From Natronorubrum sulfidifaciens JCM 14089 (GTDB lineage Archaea; Halobacteriota; Halobacteria; Halobacteriales; Natrialbaceae): DNA of 64,000 bases. Below the pieces are notes generated by a model. The model was given only the letters and a program-made list of their open reading frames with translations. It did not search any database and had not been told where the DNA came from. The stretch's first letter is position 1. Every line of letters begins with the position of its first letter. The translations under genes and the position numbers were made by a program. The stretch lies in NCBI RefSeq assembly GCF_000337735.1, contig NZ_AOHX01000039.1, positions 65,650-129,649 on the forward strand. The letters run 5' to 3'. Below are positions 1-8,387 of the stretch, in pieces.

Positions 1-171
1 GAGGCAGGCTCACTGGGTGGTGTCCTCGTCTCATCGGGACCCAATCGCTTCTCCCTCGAGTCGTACTGTCGACGGCCCCGAAGCACGCTCTGTGATAACG
101 AGTGACAAGCCTTATTACATCGCCCTCCGTAGCGTTGGGTGAGGGCCGACAGAATCGGTCCGTGTGACGAA

Positions 172-504
172 ATGAGTTCCCCACAACCGGAGAAAACCGA
201 GACGCACGAAGTCACGCTCTCTAGAGACGAGCAATGGGTCACCCACCACATGCTCGCGAGCTATCTCGACGAGTCGATCGACGAGGGCGAATCCGCCCCC
301 GAATGGATCCTCGAGTCGATCGACGCCGTCGAGGCTGGTGACCGAACAACGGTACTCACCAGCGCGCAGGCCCGGAACCTCTACGATGCGATGACTTCGT
401 ATGTCGATGATGGGGCGATCCCCGAGCGAGACGCCGTCCACGGATCGACCGTCGCGGACCGACTCGAGACGCGTCTCGAGTCGGTCGAGCCGACGAGCCA
501 GTAA
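172..504 (+). CDS. Small acidic haloarchaeal protein of unknown function
   Basis: Encodes 110 residues. I chose the ATG at 172 over an in-frame GTG at 139 because the 11 extra residues look like leader sequence and a TATA-like stretch (111-120) fits a transcript starting near 140. The protein is soluble and acidic with no cysteines or membrane segment. Its middle has an amphipathic helix-like region (HHMLASYLDESIDEGE, then QARNLYDAMTSYVDD) suggesting a small all-helical protein. It ends 12 bases before the convergent gene, with a short T-run between them. I do not recognise a function; conserved haloarchaeal hypothetical is the safest label. Confidence 0.75.
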   Translation: MSSPQPEKTETHEVTLSRDEQWVTHHMLASYLDESIDEGESAPEWILESIDAVEAGDRTTVLTSAQARNLYDAMTSYVDDGAIPERDAVHGSTVADRLETRLESVEPTSQ

Positions 505-516
505 CAGTCTGCGTTT

Positions 517-819
517 TTAGGGTCGGGTTGTCGCCCAGACAGCCGTCAGGGCAAGGAACAGCGCTGGAATCAGCGGCAAGATCAACAGTGCAAAGCGGTA
601 GCCAACGCCCGGTGGCCACAGGTGAATCGCGACCGGGGCGATAAAGAAGGCGACGACGATCATCCCGACGACGACCCAGCCCCGCCAGTCGAACTCTCGG
701 TCAGCGGTCTCGGGATGGGCTGGGCCATCGCTCCAGTCGTCGTCCGGTGATTCCGCTCGCGCTCCATCGTCGTCGAATGCGGACGGATCGTGGACGTAGC
801 CGTCGTCGCTCGAGCTCAC
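517..819 (-). CDS. Small two-TM membrane protein, unknown function
   Basis: Encodes 100 residues. The first ~45 are acidic, disordered and probably cytoplasmic (rich in D, S and P). Two hydrophobic segments follow, about residues 47-67 and 73-96, separated by a short loop containing WPPGVGYR. The C-terminus stops directly after the second segment. It is convergent with the preceding small gene and lies just downstream of the oxidoreductase gene on the same strand, 54 bases from its end, so the two may be co-transcribed. No catalytic motif is visible, and I assign no function. Confidence 0.7.
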   Translation of the reverse strand: MSSSDDGYVHDPSAFDDDGARAESPDDDWSDGPAHPETADREFDWRGWVVVGMIVVAFFIAPVAIHLWPPGVGYRFALLILPLIPALFLALTAVWATTRP

Positions 820-873
820 AGACGTCTTTTCGAGCCCGTGGTCAAAGCCCTCACGGTTCCGGAACGAACCGAC

Positions 874-1902
874 TTACTCGAGTTCGCTGTCGGGGCGGAC
901 GACGACTTTGCCGAACCCTTCGCGGTTCTCGATGATCTCGTGGGCGCGTTTACTCTCGCTCATCGGCAGCTCCTCGCGGATCGCCGGCTCGAAGGTACCG
1001 TCCCAGACGAGTTCCATCACGTCGTCGACCTGACCCGGTGTGGCCATCGTCGAGCCGATGATCTCGAGTTGATTCCAGAAGATCCGTGGGATGTCCGTCT
1101 CGGGGTTGCCGCCGCCGGTGCCGCCACAGGTGACGAGCCGCCCGCCTTTGGTGAGACTCTTCAGAGAGTCCTGCCACGTGGGTGCACCGACGTGTTCGAC
1201 GACGACGTCGACGCCGCGCCCGCCGGTCTCCGAGCGGACCCAGTCCGCGAAGTTCTCCTCTTCGTAATTACAGACGTGGTCTGCGCCGTGTTCTTTGGCG
1301 TACTGCAACTTCTCTTCGGTGCTGCCGGTGGCGTACACTTCCGCGCCCGCGTAATCCGCGATCTGCAAGGCAGCGTGGCCGACCCCACCGCTGGCGCCGA
1401 GGACGAGTACCGACTCGCCGGCCTCGAGGTCCGCGCGGTCGATCAGCATCCGCCAAGCGGTCTGGAAGACGAGACAGCTCGAGCCGGCGACTGCCCAGTC
1501 GACGTGGTCGGGAACCGGGATGAGGTTGTCCTCGGAGATTGCAGCGTACTCGGAGTGGATGCCGGTGACGTGCTCGCCGATGATGTGATAGCGTGGATCG
1601 AGCGTCGGGTCGTCCATTCGGAGATCGCCAACGCCGGCCGAGAGGGCGACGTGGTCGCCTTCCTCGAACCGGGTGACGTCCTCGCCGACCTCTGCGACGA
1701 CGCCGGCCCCGTCACTGCCCGGAATGTGAGGCATCTCGAGGTCGATGCCCGGCATTCCTCGACGGGTCCAGATATCGAGGTGGTTGAGTGCCGCCGCCTT
1801 TACGTCGACCAACACTTCGTCGCGGTCGATTTCCGGGTCGGGGTACTCGCCGTACTCGATAACGTCCGTGTCACCGTGTTCCGTGACTTTGACTGCTTGC
1901 AT
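874..1902 (-). CDS. Zinc-containing alcohol dehydrogenase / quinone oxidoreductase family (MDR)
   Basis: A 342-residue medium-chain dehydrogenase/reductase. An N-terminal GroES-like domain (roughly 1-125) includes ALNHLDIWTR and PHIPGSDGAGVV. A Rossmann NAD(P)-binding domain has the glycine motif VLGASGGVGHAALQIA near 168-183. The catalytic-zinc cysteine is replaced (NHLD where alcohol dehydrogenases have Cys), which fits NADPH:quinone-reductase-like members. The start is the ATG at 1902: an in-frame ATG 18 bases upstream would add MRCPSC and would lie before the expected leaderless start given the TATA box at 1929-1938. The substrate cannot be told from sequence. Expression may be controlled by the palindrome just upstream of the TATA box. 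Confidence 0.88.
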   Translation of the reverse strand: MQAVKVTEHGDTDVIEYGEYPDPEIDRDEVLVDVKAAALNHLDIWTRRGMPGIDLEMPHIPGSDGAGVVAEVGEDVTRFEEGDHVALSAGVGDLRMDDPTLDPRYHIIGEHVTGIHSEYAAISEDNLIPVPDHVDWAVAGSSCLVFQTAWRMLIDRADLEAGESVLVLGASGGVGHAALQIADYAGAEVYATGSTEEKLQYAKEHGADHVCNYEEENFADWVRSETGGRGVDVVVEHVGAPTWQDSLKSLTKGGRLVTCGGTGGGNPETDIPRIFWNQLEIIGSTMATPGQVDDVMELVWDGTFEPAIREELPMSESKRAHEIIENREGFGKVVVRPDSELE

Positions 1903-1928
1903 ACACGAGGGGCAACGCAAACCCGCGT

Positions 1929-1938
1929 CATAATACTT
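1929..1938 (-). promoter_or_regulatory. TATA box of the oxidoreductase gene
   Basis: Read on the minus strand this is AAGTATTATG, centred about 31 bases before the ATG at 1902. This is consistent with a leaderless or nearly leaderless transcript. Confidence 0.6.
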
Positions 1939-1944
1939 GGGCTA

Positions 1945-1959
1945 TGCTGTCGGGCAGCA
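1945..1959. promoter_or_regulatory. Palindrome TGCTGTCGGGCAGCA in the divergent promoter region
   Basis: The arms TGCTG and CAGCA are exact reverse complements around a 5-base centre. The site lies 6 bases upstream of the TATA box of the oxidoreductase and about 15 bases upstream of the moaB TATA-like box (near 1974-1980). It is therefore placed to act as an operator or activator site for either gene. A closely related palindrome occurs twice near 3.9 kb. Confidence 0.45.
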
Positions 1960-2005
1960 CGATTTCCTCGGTGCGTTTTACAGGCCGGCCTGTGAACGCC
2001 ATGGT

Positions 2006-2767
2006 ATGAACGAACGGGACGAGCGTGCAGACGACGAGACGACGCCGTCGAACGACGAGCCACCGGCGCAAACGGACCACGACGAGACCGACGAAACGGA
2101 TGCGGATGCCGACGGCGACAGTCGCTCGCTCGGCGTTGGCGTCGTCACCGTCGCGACGGACCGAGCCATCGGAAACGATGTCGCCGGCGAGACGATCATG
2201 ACACTGTTGAAAAAGGACGGCCACGAGATCGTTATTCGAGAGCACGTCGAAACCGAGCACGATCAGGTCCAGTCTGTCGTCTCGCGGCTGCTCGACCGCG
2301 ACGACGTCGACATGATCGTCACCGGCGGCGCAACCAGTGTCGAACCCGACGACATCACCATCGAAGCCGTCGAACCACTGCTCGAGAAGGAGCTGACGGC
2401 GTTTAGCGAGCTGTTTACCACGCTGTCGTACGACGAGGTCGGTACTCGCGTTATCGGCGCACGAACGATCGCGGGCGTCGCCGATGGCATCCCGGTCTTC
2501 TGTCTTCCCGGCAACGAGCCTGCGGTTCGGCTCGGTCTCGAGGGCATCATCTTACCCGAGATCCACCATCTCCTCACGCTCGCTCGAGCAACGGATGACG
2601 ACGCCGACCCCGGATCGGACGGTGAGGGGGACGATCTCGAAGTGGAGGGTGCCAACGGAGACGAAGCCGATGTGAGCGCCGACGAGTCGGAATCGAAGTC
2701 GGAGCCGGTGGACGACGAGGGAGACCGAGACGATCTCGAGACCGAGACCGAACGCGAGGGGAACTGA
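2006..2767 (+). CDS. moaB: MoaB/MogA-type molybdopterin-binding protein with long acidic tail
   Basis: A 253-residue protein. The MoaB-like core (about residues 35-190) has VGVVTVATDRAIGNDVAGETI at its start and the MPT-binding region VTGGATSVEPDD, a variant of the usual TGGTG. FCLPGNEPAVRLGLEGIILPE closes the core. In the family this protein adenylylates molybdopterin before molybdate insertion. Both ends are long and acidic: ~33 residues in front and about 60 behind, rich in D, E and S, so it is well above the usual ~170-200 residues. Start ATG 2006 is preceded by a TATA-like CGTTTTACAG. The next gene begins 1 base after the stop, so translation may be coupled. Confidence 0.88.
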   Translation: MNERDERADDETTPSNDEPPAQTDHDETDETDADADGDSRSLGVGVVTVATDRAIGNDVAGETIMTLLKKDGHEIVIREHVETEHDQVQSVVSRLLDRDDVDMIVTGGATSVEPDDITIEAVEPLLEKELTAFSELFTTLSYDEVGTRVIGARTIAGVADGIPVFCLPGNEPAVRLGLEGIILPEIHHLLTLARATDDDADPGSDGEGDDLEVEGANGDEADVSADESESKSEPVDDEGDRDDLETETEREGN

Positions 2768-2768
2768 G

Positions 2769-3509
2769 ATGGGCGCTGCTGACGATGGCCAAGATGAGCC
2801 CGCCGACAAAGCGGCCGTTCGTGAGCGTCTTTGGGACGACCTTGAGGACAGCGGCGAGGCCCGGTTTCCGTTCCCGCCACACGGCCGGATTCCGAACTTC
2901 GCCGGCGCGGCCGAGGCGGCCGACCGACTCGCCGCCCACCCCGAATGGCAGGCAGCGTCGACGATCAAGGCCAACCCCGACGCCCCACAGCTGCCGGTTC
3001 GACGGCAAGCGCTTCGGGACGGAAAGACGGTCTACATGGCCGTCCCGCGGCTCGCAGACGAGCAGTGTTTCCTAAAACTCGATCCCGACGAACTCGAGGA
3101 TTACGACGCCGCCACCACGGTCTCGGGGTCGTCGAAACACGGCGAGCAGGTCGGTCCGGACGCACTCGAGGAGATCGAACTGATCGTCTCCGGCAGTGTC
3201 GGCGTCACCGACGACGGGGGACGAATCGGGAAAGGCGAAGGCTACAGCGACCTCGAGTACGCGATTTTGCGCGGCCTCGAGCTCGTCGATTCGGAGACGC
3301 CGGTTGCGACGATGATCCACGAGCGCCAGCTGATCGACGAGCCGGTTTCGATTGGCGACCACGACGTCTCGATGGATCTGGTCGTCACTCCCGAGCGGAC
3401 GATTCGGCCCGACGGCCACGAGCAGCCGACCGGGATCGACTGGGAATTGCTTTCGGACGACCGACTCGAGGAAATTCCGGTGTTACAGCGGCTCCGAGAC
3501 GGTTACTGA
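2769..3509 (+). CDS. 5-formyltetrahydrofolate cyclo-ligase family protein
   Basis: A 246-residue protein of the 5-formyl-THF cyclo-ligase (methenyl-THF synthetase) family, which converts 5-formyl-THF to 5,10-methenyl-THF with ATP. Supporting segments are the N-terminal helix with RERLWDDLE, the basic stretch QLPVRRQALRDGKTVYMAVPRL, and the glycine-rich phosphate-binding region RIGKGEGYSDLEYAIL near 155-170. The C-terminal half has VATMIHERQLIDEPVSI and the typical MDLVVTPERTI. Haloarchaeal members are longer than bacterial ones (~190). It starts 1 base after the moaB stop, so the two probably share a transcript, although the pathways are distinct. Confidence 0.88.
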   Translation: MGAADDGQDEPADKAAVRERLWDDLEDSGEARFPFPPHGRIPNFAGAAEAADRLAAHPEWQAASTIKANPDAPQLPVRRQALRDGKTVYMAVPRLADEQCFLKLDPDELEDYDAATTVSGSSKHGEQVGPDALEEIELIVSGSVGVTDDGGRIGKGEGYSDLEYAILRGLELVDSETPVATMIHERQLIDEPVSIGDHDVSMDLVVTPERTIRPDGHEQPTGIDWELLSDDRLEEIPVLQRLRDGY

Positions 3510-3740
3510 CTGGTGAACGAATCGGTCCGAGACGCGAAAAACGTTCGCGCCTCGGGTGCCACCCGCGGGGTCCGACACGGGCCGGTGCAGGAAGCCCGCG
3601 TCGGGACCGGGAAACGGAAACGGTGTGGCAATGGTGGGGGAAGGGTGCTGTGGTGGGGTTGCTGGAAGTCACGGGAACAGGCAGTGGATGCCTTGGTGGG
3701 GTCTGCCCGTCGACCTCCATCCATCGCTACCGCCGGGTAC

Positions 3741-3748
3741 TATTTTAA
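3741..3748 (+). promoter_or_regulatory. Orphan TATA box
   Basis: TATTTTAA preceded by a G/C-rich BRE-like stretch. It would direct transcription starting near 3770 towards 3.9 kb, where only the minus-strand operon end lies. If real it makes a non-coding or antisense transcript. Confidence 0.35.
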
Positions 3749-3875
3749 CGGGGGCGACGGTATACGACCCTTGTCCCGGATTCCATCGAATTCAATCCGT
3801 GTTTACTCGACGTAATATCGGCTCGAGAGCGTTCACCGCTGGCATATAACCGATAAGAACGGATTTCGGCGGCTG

Positions 3876-3985
3876 ATACTGTCGGACAGCACTATTCGAA
3901 GATCGGTCGCGCGACTGCGTTCGTCACCCTCGGAGACGGCCGCGAATTCACGACCGACGTCTTATTGACTGCTGTCCGACAGTAT
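3876..3985. repeat. Perfect 16-bp inverted repeat flanking 78 bases
   Basis: ATACTGTCGGACAGCA (3876-3891) is the exact reverse complement of TGCTGTCCGACAGTAT (3970-3985). Each arm is itself a hyphenated palindrome (CTGTC-N-GACAG), so it could be two inverted binding sites of one regulator, a large hairpin in RNA, or ends of a small element. No target duplication is seen outside the arms. Confidence 0.7.
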
Positions 3986-3995
3986 GAACAGCCGA

Positions 3996-4322
3996 TCAGC
4001 TGGTCAGTTCGTCGGCCACGACCGCGGCGTCCATCAGCTGTGGATCGACGGCGAGGTCGAGCTGTCCTTTGATGAAATCCGGAATCGTCTCTCGTGCGTA
4101 GACGACCGTTCGAATCTCGTCGTTGAGATCGCAGACGATCGGGATCGTCGTCGCCTCGCTGACATCGGTCAGGACGTACAGCTCAGCCTCGAGGACACCG
4201 GCCTCCTCGAGCGTGGGTCGCGAGAGGACGCCCGTAACACGAGCGACATCGGCACCCGCGGCCTCGAGCGCCTCGCCGATGTCGTCTTCGTCCGGGCCGG
4301 CGACGATAGCGTCCATGCTCAT
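3996..4322 (-). CDS. 108-aa protein translationally coupled to GMP synthase; RCK/TrkA-N-like remnant fold
   Basis: Encodes 108 residues. The start ATG at 4322 overlaps the guaA stop as ATGA, so the two are almost certainly translated together. An in-frame ATG 6 bases inside is also possible. The protein looks like a small alpha/beta domain: a strand/helix pair at the N-terminus ([24 protein letters not shown]), then [18 protein letters not shown] and a C-terminal [17 protein letters not shown]. The last two resemble the second half of TrkA-N/RCK nucleotide-binding domains, but there is no GxGxxG motif. I recall this as a conserved haloarchaeal family (DUF7126-like). The function is unknown; a regulatory or stabilising role for GuaA is an inference from coupling. 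Confidence 0.8.
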   Translation of the reverse strand: MSMDAIVAGPDEDDIGEALEAAGADVARVTGVLSRPTLEEAGVLEAELYVLTDVSEATTIPIVCDLNDEIRTVVYARETIPDFIKGQLDLAVDPQLMDAAVVADELTS

Positions 4323-5236
4323 TCGTACTCGATCGTTGCGGGCGGTTTGTGGGTTACGTCGTAGACGACGCGGGCGACGTTCTCGTGGCCGCCGGTGATT
4401 CGAGACTGGATGCGCTGGAGGGTCTCCCAGTCGATCTCCTGTGCGCGCGCGGTCATCCCATCTCGCGATTCGACGGAGCGAACGGAGACGACCCAGCCGT
4501 GGACACGGTTGTCGCCTTTGACGCCCGTCGCCTTGCCGATGACGGCCGCGAGGGCTTGCCACGGCTCGTACTCCTCGAGTTCCTCCTCGACGACGTGACA
4601 GGCGAGGCGCGCGACCTCGAGTTTCTCCTCGGTCACTTCGCCGATGACGCGCACGGCGAGGCCGGGGCCGGGGAACGGCATCCGCTCGGCGACGATTTCG
4701 TCGAGTCCGAGATGGCGGGCGACCTCGCGGACTTCGTCCTTGTAGAGGTCACGGACGGGTTCGACGATGCCATCGAAGTCGACAACGTCCGGCAGGCCAC
4801 CGACGTTGTGGTGGGACTTGATGCCGCCTTCGCTCTCGATGCGGTCGGGGTAGATCGTCCCCTGGACGAGGTAGTCGGCGTCGGCGTCTTTGGCTTCGCG
4901 CTCGAACTCGCGGATGAACTGCTCGCCGATCACCGCGCGTTTCTCCTCAGGGTCGGTGACGCCGGCGAGGGCCTCGAGGAAGCGGTCTTTGGCGTCGACG
5001 ATCCGCAGCGACTCCATGTAGTCGAACGTCTCGCGGATCTGGTCTGTCTCGCCTTTGCGCATCAGACCCGTGTCGACGTAGACTGGGGTGAGCTGGTCGC
5101 CGATGGACTCGTAGGCCAGCGCGGCGGCGACCGAGGAGTCGACACCGCCCGAGAGGGCGATGACGGCGTTTGCGTCGCCGATTTCGTCTTCGATCTCTGC
5201 AACTGCCTCTGGAACGAACGTCTCAGTGTCTACCAT
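4319..5236 (-). CDS. guaA: GMP synthase (glutamine-hydrolysing) subunit B, ATP pyrophosphatase
   Basis: A 305-residue ATP-PPase plus dimerisation subunit of archaeal two-subunit GMP synthetase, which converts XMP to GMP using ammonia from a separate glutaminase. The PP-loop SGGVDSS is at residues 29-35. Further family segments are [23 protein letters not shown] and [18 protein letters not shown]. The C-terminal dimerisation domain ends in [14 protein letters not shown], the canonical end of the family. No glutaminase domain is fused and none is in the window. The start ATG overlaps the pyrG stop (ATGA) and the stop overlaps the next start (ATGA). Confidence 0.95.
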   Translation of the reverse strand: MVDTETFVPEAVAEIEDEIGDANAVIALSGGVDSSVAAALAYESIGDQLTPVYVDTGLMRKGETDQIRETFDYMESLRIVDAKDRFLEALAGVTDPEEKRAVIGEQFIREFEREAKDADADYLVQGTIYPDRIESEGGIKSHHNVGGLPDVVDFDGIVEPVRDLYKDEVREVARHLGLDEIVAERMPFPGPGLAVRVIGEVTEEKLEVARLACHVVEEELEEYEPWQALAAVIGKATGVKGDNRVHGWVVSVRSVESRDGMTARAQEIDWETLQRIQSRITGGHENVARVVYDVTHKPPATIEYE

Positions 5237-6921
5237 CAGTGGGTTACCTCGGTTTCGGTGTCTGCGGCTGCGGATTCCTGTTCGGTGTCGTCGGCGCTGG
5301 TTGCCCGCTCGAGGACGGCATCAACGAGGCCGACAAAGGGTGGGCTCGGCTGGCCGGGGCGGGACGTGTACTCGGGGTGGAACTGCGTCCCGAGGAAGTA
5401 GGGATGGTCCTCGAGTTCGAGGATCTCCATCCGGTTGCCCGCCGTGCCGGAGAACGTCAGCGGCTCGTCGTCGAACTGGTCGAAGTACTCGGGGTTGACC
5501 TCGTAGCGGTGACGGTGGCGCTCGGTACAGGAGGTGTCATCGTAGAGGTCGTAGGCCAGCGTTTCCGGTTCGATGACGGTCGTGTGCTCGCCGAGGCGCA
5601 TCGTGCCGCCCATGTCCTCGACTTCGTACTGTTCTGGAAGGATGTCGATGACCGGGTGTGGGGTGTCTTCGACCATCTCGGCCGAGTGGGCCCCCTCGAG
5701 TCCCAGTACGTGGCGGGCGTACTCGACGACGGCCATCTGGAAGCCAAGACAGAGACCCAAAAACGGCACGTCGTTCTCGCGGGCGTAGCGCACGGCTTCG
5801 ATCTTGCCCTCGGAGCCGCGCATCCCGAAGCCGCCGGGGACGATGACCCCATCGACGTCCTCGAGTTGGCCGTCGTGACCGTCGGCCATCTCGTCGGCTG
5901 ACACCCAGTGGACGTTCACGTCAGCGCCGAGTTCGAAGCCAGCGTGTTTGAGCGACTCGTGGATCGACATATACGCGTCCTCTAAGTCGTACTTGCCGAC
6001 CAGCGCGACGTCGACCGACTCGTCTTTCTCGGACGTGACGATGTCGCGCCACTCGTTGGCGCGCTCGCCCGGTGGCAGTGCCTCATCGTCGAGGCCGAAG
6101 TGCTCGAGCACGTACTGATCTAAGCCTTCCTCCTCGACCATCAGTGGGACGTGATAGACGTCCTCGACGTCCGGGTTCGAGAACACCGCCTCGGTGGGGA
6201 TGTCACAGAACAGCGCGATCTTCTCTTTGGTCTCGGGGTCGAGTCGGTCTTCACACCGGCCGACGATGATGTCGGGCTGGAGACCGATCGAACGGACCTC
6301 CTTGACGCTGTGTTGGGTCGGTTTGGTCTTCTGTTCGCCGTTTTTCGAGTACGGGACGAGGGTGACGTGCGTAAAGAGGACGTTCTCCTCGGGTTCCTCG
6401 TGGGCGAACTGGCGCAGGGCCTCGAGGTAGGGCATCCCCTCGATGTCGCCGACCGTGCCACCGACTTCGATGATACAGACGTCGGTGCCTTCGGCGGCCT
6501 CGCGAATGCGCCGTTTGATGTCGTTGGTGATATGCGGGATGATCTGGACCGTCTTCCCGAGATAGTCGCCGGCACGTTCTTTTTCGATGACGTGCTGATA
6601 GGTTTTCCCGGTGGTGATGTTGTGGTCCGAGGTCATGTCGATATCGAGGAACCGTTCGTAGTTCCCCAGATCGAGGTCGACCTCCCCGCCGTCTTCTAAG
6701 ACGTAGACCTCGCCGTGCTGGTAGGGATTCATCGTCCCTGCGTCCACGTTGAGGTACGGATCGATCTTGACCGCGGTGACGTCGAACCCGGCGTTTTTCA
6801 GGAGTCTGCCAGTGCTTGCGGCTGTAATCCCTTTGCCCAGTCCCGACATCACACCGCCGGTGACGAAGATGAACTTGCTCCCCAGATCGGGGTCATAATG
6901 AGTGTCCGATTCCGTCGGCAT
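5236..6921 (-). CDS. pyrG: CTP synthase
   Basis: A 561-residue CTP synthase, which aminates UTP to CTP with glutamine and ATP. The N-terminal synthetase domain begins [20 protein letters not shown], with the P-loop-like GLGKG, and contains [21 protein letters not shown]. The C-terminal class I glutaminase domain has the oxyanion/nucleophile region [17 protein letters not shown] and the His/Glu pair in [12 protein letters not shown] start at the ATG at 6921; the reading frame extends 19 codons further but lacks family similarity. It is the first gene of a three-gene minus-strand operon with guaA and the 108-aa gene, all joined by ATGA overlaps, coupling GMP and CTP synthesis. Confidence 0.96.
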   Translation of the reverse strand: MPTESDTHYDPDLGSKFIFVTGGVMSGLGKGITAASTGRLLKNAGFDVTAVKIDPYLNVDAGTMNPYQHGEVYVLEDGGEVDLDLGNYERFLDIDMTSDHNITTGKTYQHVIEKERAGDYLGKTVQIIPHITNDIKRRIREAAEGTDVCIIEVGGTVGDIEGMPYLEALRQFAHEEPEENVLFTHVTLVPYSKNGEQKTKPTQHSVKEVRSIGLQPDIIVGRCEDRLDPETKEKIALFCDIPTEAVFSNPDVEDVYHVPLMVEEEGLDQYVLEHFGLDDEALPPGERANEWRDIVTSEKDESVDVALVGKYDLEDAYMSIHESLKHAGFELGADVNVHWVSADEMADGHDGQLEDVDGVIVPGGFGMRGSEGKIEAVRYARENDVPFLGLCLGFQMAVVEYARHVLGLEGAHSAEMVEDTPHPVIDILPEQYEVEDMGGTMRLGEHTTVIEPETLAYDLYDDTSCTERHRHRYEVNPEYFDQFDDEPLTFSGTAGNRMEILELEDHPYFLGTQFHPEYTSRPGQPSPPFVGLVDAVLERATSADDTEQESAAADTETEVTH

Positions 6922-7062
6922 ACCGAGTGTCCGTGTGAACGGTTGAAAACGATTTCGGGACCGGTCCGTCACCGGCAATCGCTGTCATTCTTGAGTGTGA
7001 CAGGTTCGCCGGCCGTCTCGTTCGCCCGAACTGTTTTGTGCGCTGATAGCAACGGGTCGTCT

Positions 7063-7986
7063 GTGGCTACGCACGACCGCCAGCCAGAGCCAGCGCCCAC
7101 CGTCGCCGACCCCGACCTCGCGTTCAAAGCCGGCTTTGGGTTCTATCTCGGGGTGCTCGTCGCCGGCCTGACCGCGATCGTCGGGGTCCTCACAGACGCA
7201 GCGACGGCGACGATCCTCGCCACCGCACCGAGTACGCTGACGGCCGTCCTCCTGCTCGTCTTTATTTTCGGTCATCGGCTGCGTGGCCTCCCCGAACGAA
7301 TCGGCCAGTCTCGCCGTCGACGGCTCGTGTGCTATCTCCCCGCGGTCGCGTTCGCGGGCGTATTCGTCGTTCCTGCCGTCACGTCACTCGAGTCCACAGC
7401 TCGACTCGGGACACTCGCGATCGCACTCAGCCTGCTCAGTGGGGCCGTCGCCGTCGGCGTTTCACGAATGGCCCGAAATCGGTACGTCGCCGCGATGACG
7501 CCCGACGAGTCGGTCACAACGTGGACGTACCACCACGCCGGCTACCGAACGAGTGAGTGGGTCGTCACCGGCGGGATGGCGCTGCTGGTCGTCGCCGGCC
7601 TCGCACTGGTCTGGAACGGAAGCTGGATCGGCCTGCTCTGGGCGGGGTATGGACTCGTGTTCGTCCTCTCGAGTCGCTTCGGCTGGTTCGATACCTGGTA
7701 CGACATCGACCCGAGCGGTCGCTGGGGCGCGCCGTCGATCCACGCCCACGTGGCCGGCCTCGTCCTCGAGCAGTCGTTTGCCACGAAACTCATCCCCTGG
7801 GCTGCGATCACCGACGTCTCCCTTACCGACGACGAACTCGTCCTCGAGCGCCGCTGGCTCGACATCCGCTGTGACCGCGCGGCGATCGACGATCCCGAAG
7901 CCGTCCTCGATGGAATCAAACGCGCACGCGATGGACGCGAGCCATCGACCGACGCTCGAGTCGCACGAACAGATAACACGAAGTAG
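7063..7986 (+). CDS. Six-TM membrane protein with C-terminal PH-like domain
   Basis: A 307-residue protein starting at a GTG (7063); no ATG fits, and the frame upstream runs antisense into pyrG. Six hydrophobic segments are visible at about 25-43, 48-70, 87-108, 114-132, 165-185 and 188-204. The last ~95 residues are soluble, with short strands (FDTWYDIDPSG, TKLIPWAAITDVSLTDDELVLERRWLDIRC) like the bacterial PH-like domains found behind membrane segments. The function is unknown. It is transcribed divergently from pyrG and in the same direction as the next small gene, 21 bases away. Confidence 0.75.
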   Translation: MATHDRQPEPAPTVADPDLAFKAGFGFYLGVLVAGLTAIVGVLTDAATATILATAPSTLTAVLLLVFIFGHRLRGLPERIGQSRRRRLVCYLPAVAFAGVFVVPAVTSLESTARLGTLAIALSLLSGAVAVGVSRMARNRYVAAMTPDESVTTWTYHHAGYRTSEWVVTGGMALLVVAGLALVWNGSWIGLLWAGYGLVFVLSSRFGWFDTWYDIDPSGRWGAPSIHAHVAGLVLEQSFATKLIPWAAITDVSLTDDELVLERRWLDIRCDRAAIDDPEAVLDGIKRARDGREPSTDARVARTDNTK

Positions 7987-8007
7987 TGTCCGTGTGACGG
8001 CAGCGAT

Positions 8008-8382
8008 ATGACGGATCTTCGTGTCACCGTTGGTGAGCGGGAACTGGTAGCGACCTGGACCGACGACGCGCCAGCGACGAGGGCCGCACTCGAGGCCGCG
8101 TTGCCCGTCGGGGGCGATGGCATCCGCTGGGGCGACGAACTCTATTTCGATCTCACACTCGACGTCCCGCTCGAGAACGCCAGCGACGTGGTTCCGGAGG
8201 GAGCGATCGCCTACTGGCCCAGCGGCAACAAACTCTGTCTGTTCTGGGGCGAGACGCCAGCCAGCGTCGACGGCGAACCGCGCGCTGCTGTGCCCGTTAC
8301 TGTCGTCGCCCGACTCGAGGCCGTCTCGGCGCTCGAGACACTCGACGGTGGTGCACAGGTGCGACTCGAGCAAGTAGGGTAA
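8008..8382 (+). CDS. Cyclophilin-like fold protein
   Basis: A 124-residue protein resembling the cyclophilin-like family (TM1367/DUF369 type): a small beta-barrel with YWPSGNKLCLFWGETPAS in the middle and the N-terminal strand DLRVTVGERELVATWTDDAP. These proteins share the cyclophilin barrel, but prolyl isomerase activity is not established for them. The gene is 21 bases downstream of the six-TM gene on the same strand and convergent with infB, with a hairpin terminator between. The start ATG gives the full family length. Confidence 0.82.
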   Translation: MTDLRVTVGERELVATWTDDAPATRAALEAALPVGGDGIRWGDELYFDLTLDVPLENASDVVPEGAIAYWPSGNKLCLFWGETPASVDGEPRAAVPVTVVARLEAVSALETLDGGAQVRLEQVG

Positions 8383-8387
8383 AAAGA

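Larger units (their letters stand above)
3510..3995. other. 486-base intergenic region with G-rich segment, orphan TATA box and inverted repeat
   Basis: No credible reading frame. The plus strand is unusually G/GT-rich from about 3590 to 3700. Around 3686-3730 it can form a hairpin (GGUGGGGUC against GACCUCCAUC, one bulge and two G-U pairs). A TATA-like TATTTTAA lies at 3741-3748 with no gene downstream on that strand. A perfect 16-base inverted repeat spans 3876-3985. A small RNA and regulatory DNA are both possible. Confidence 0.5.

Noticed and set aside
790..1995. Long plus-strand frame opposite the oxidoreductase
   Set aside because: It mirrors the minus-strand gene, an effect of high GC and codon bias. 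It has no family-like sequence, while the minus strand encodes a complete dehydrogenase.
3600..3740. SRP 7S RNA or RNase P RNA in the G-rich intergenic stretch
   Set aside because: The SRP helix-8 motif and the conserved RNase P core sequences are not visible, so I kept it only as an unassigned candidate.
3876..3985. Insertion sequence ends
   Set aside because: No transposase frame and no target-site duplication outside the arms; only 110 bases overall. A tiny non-autonomous element remains possible but is not supported.
4349..5401. 350-codon plus-strand frame opposite guaA
   Set aside because: It is the antisense shadow of a clear GMP synthase subunit; the translation is D/V/G-rich low-complexity with no domain.
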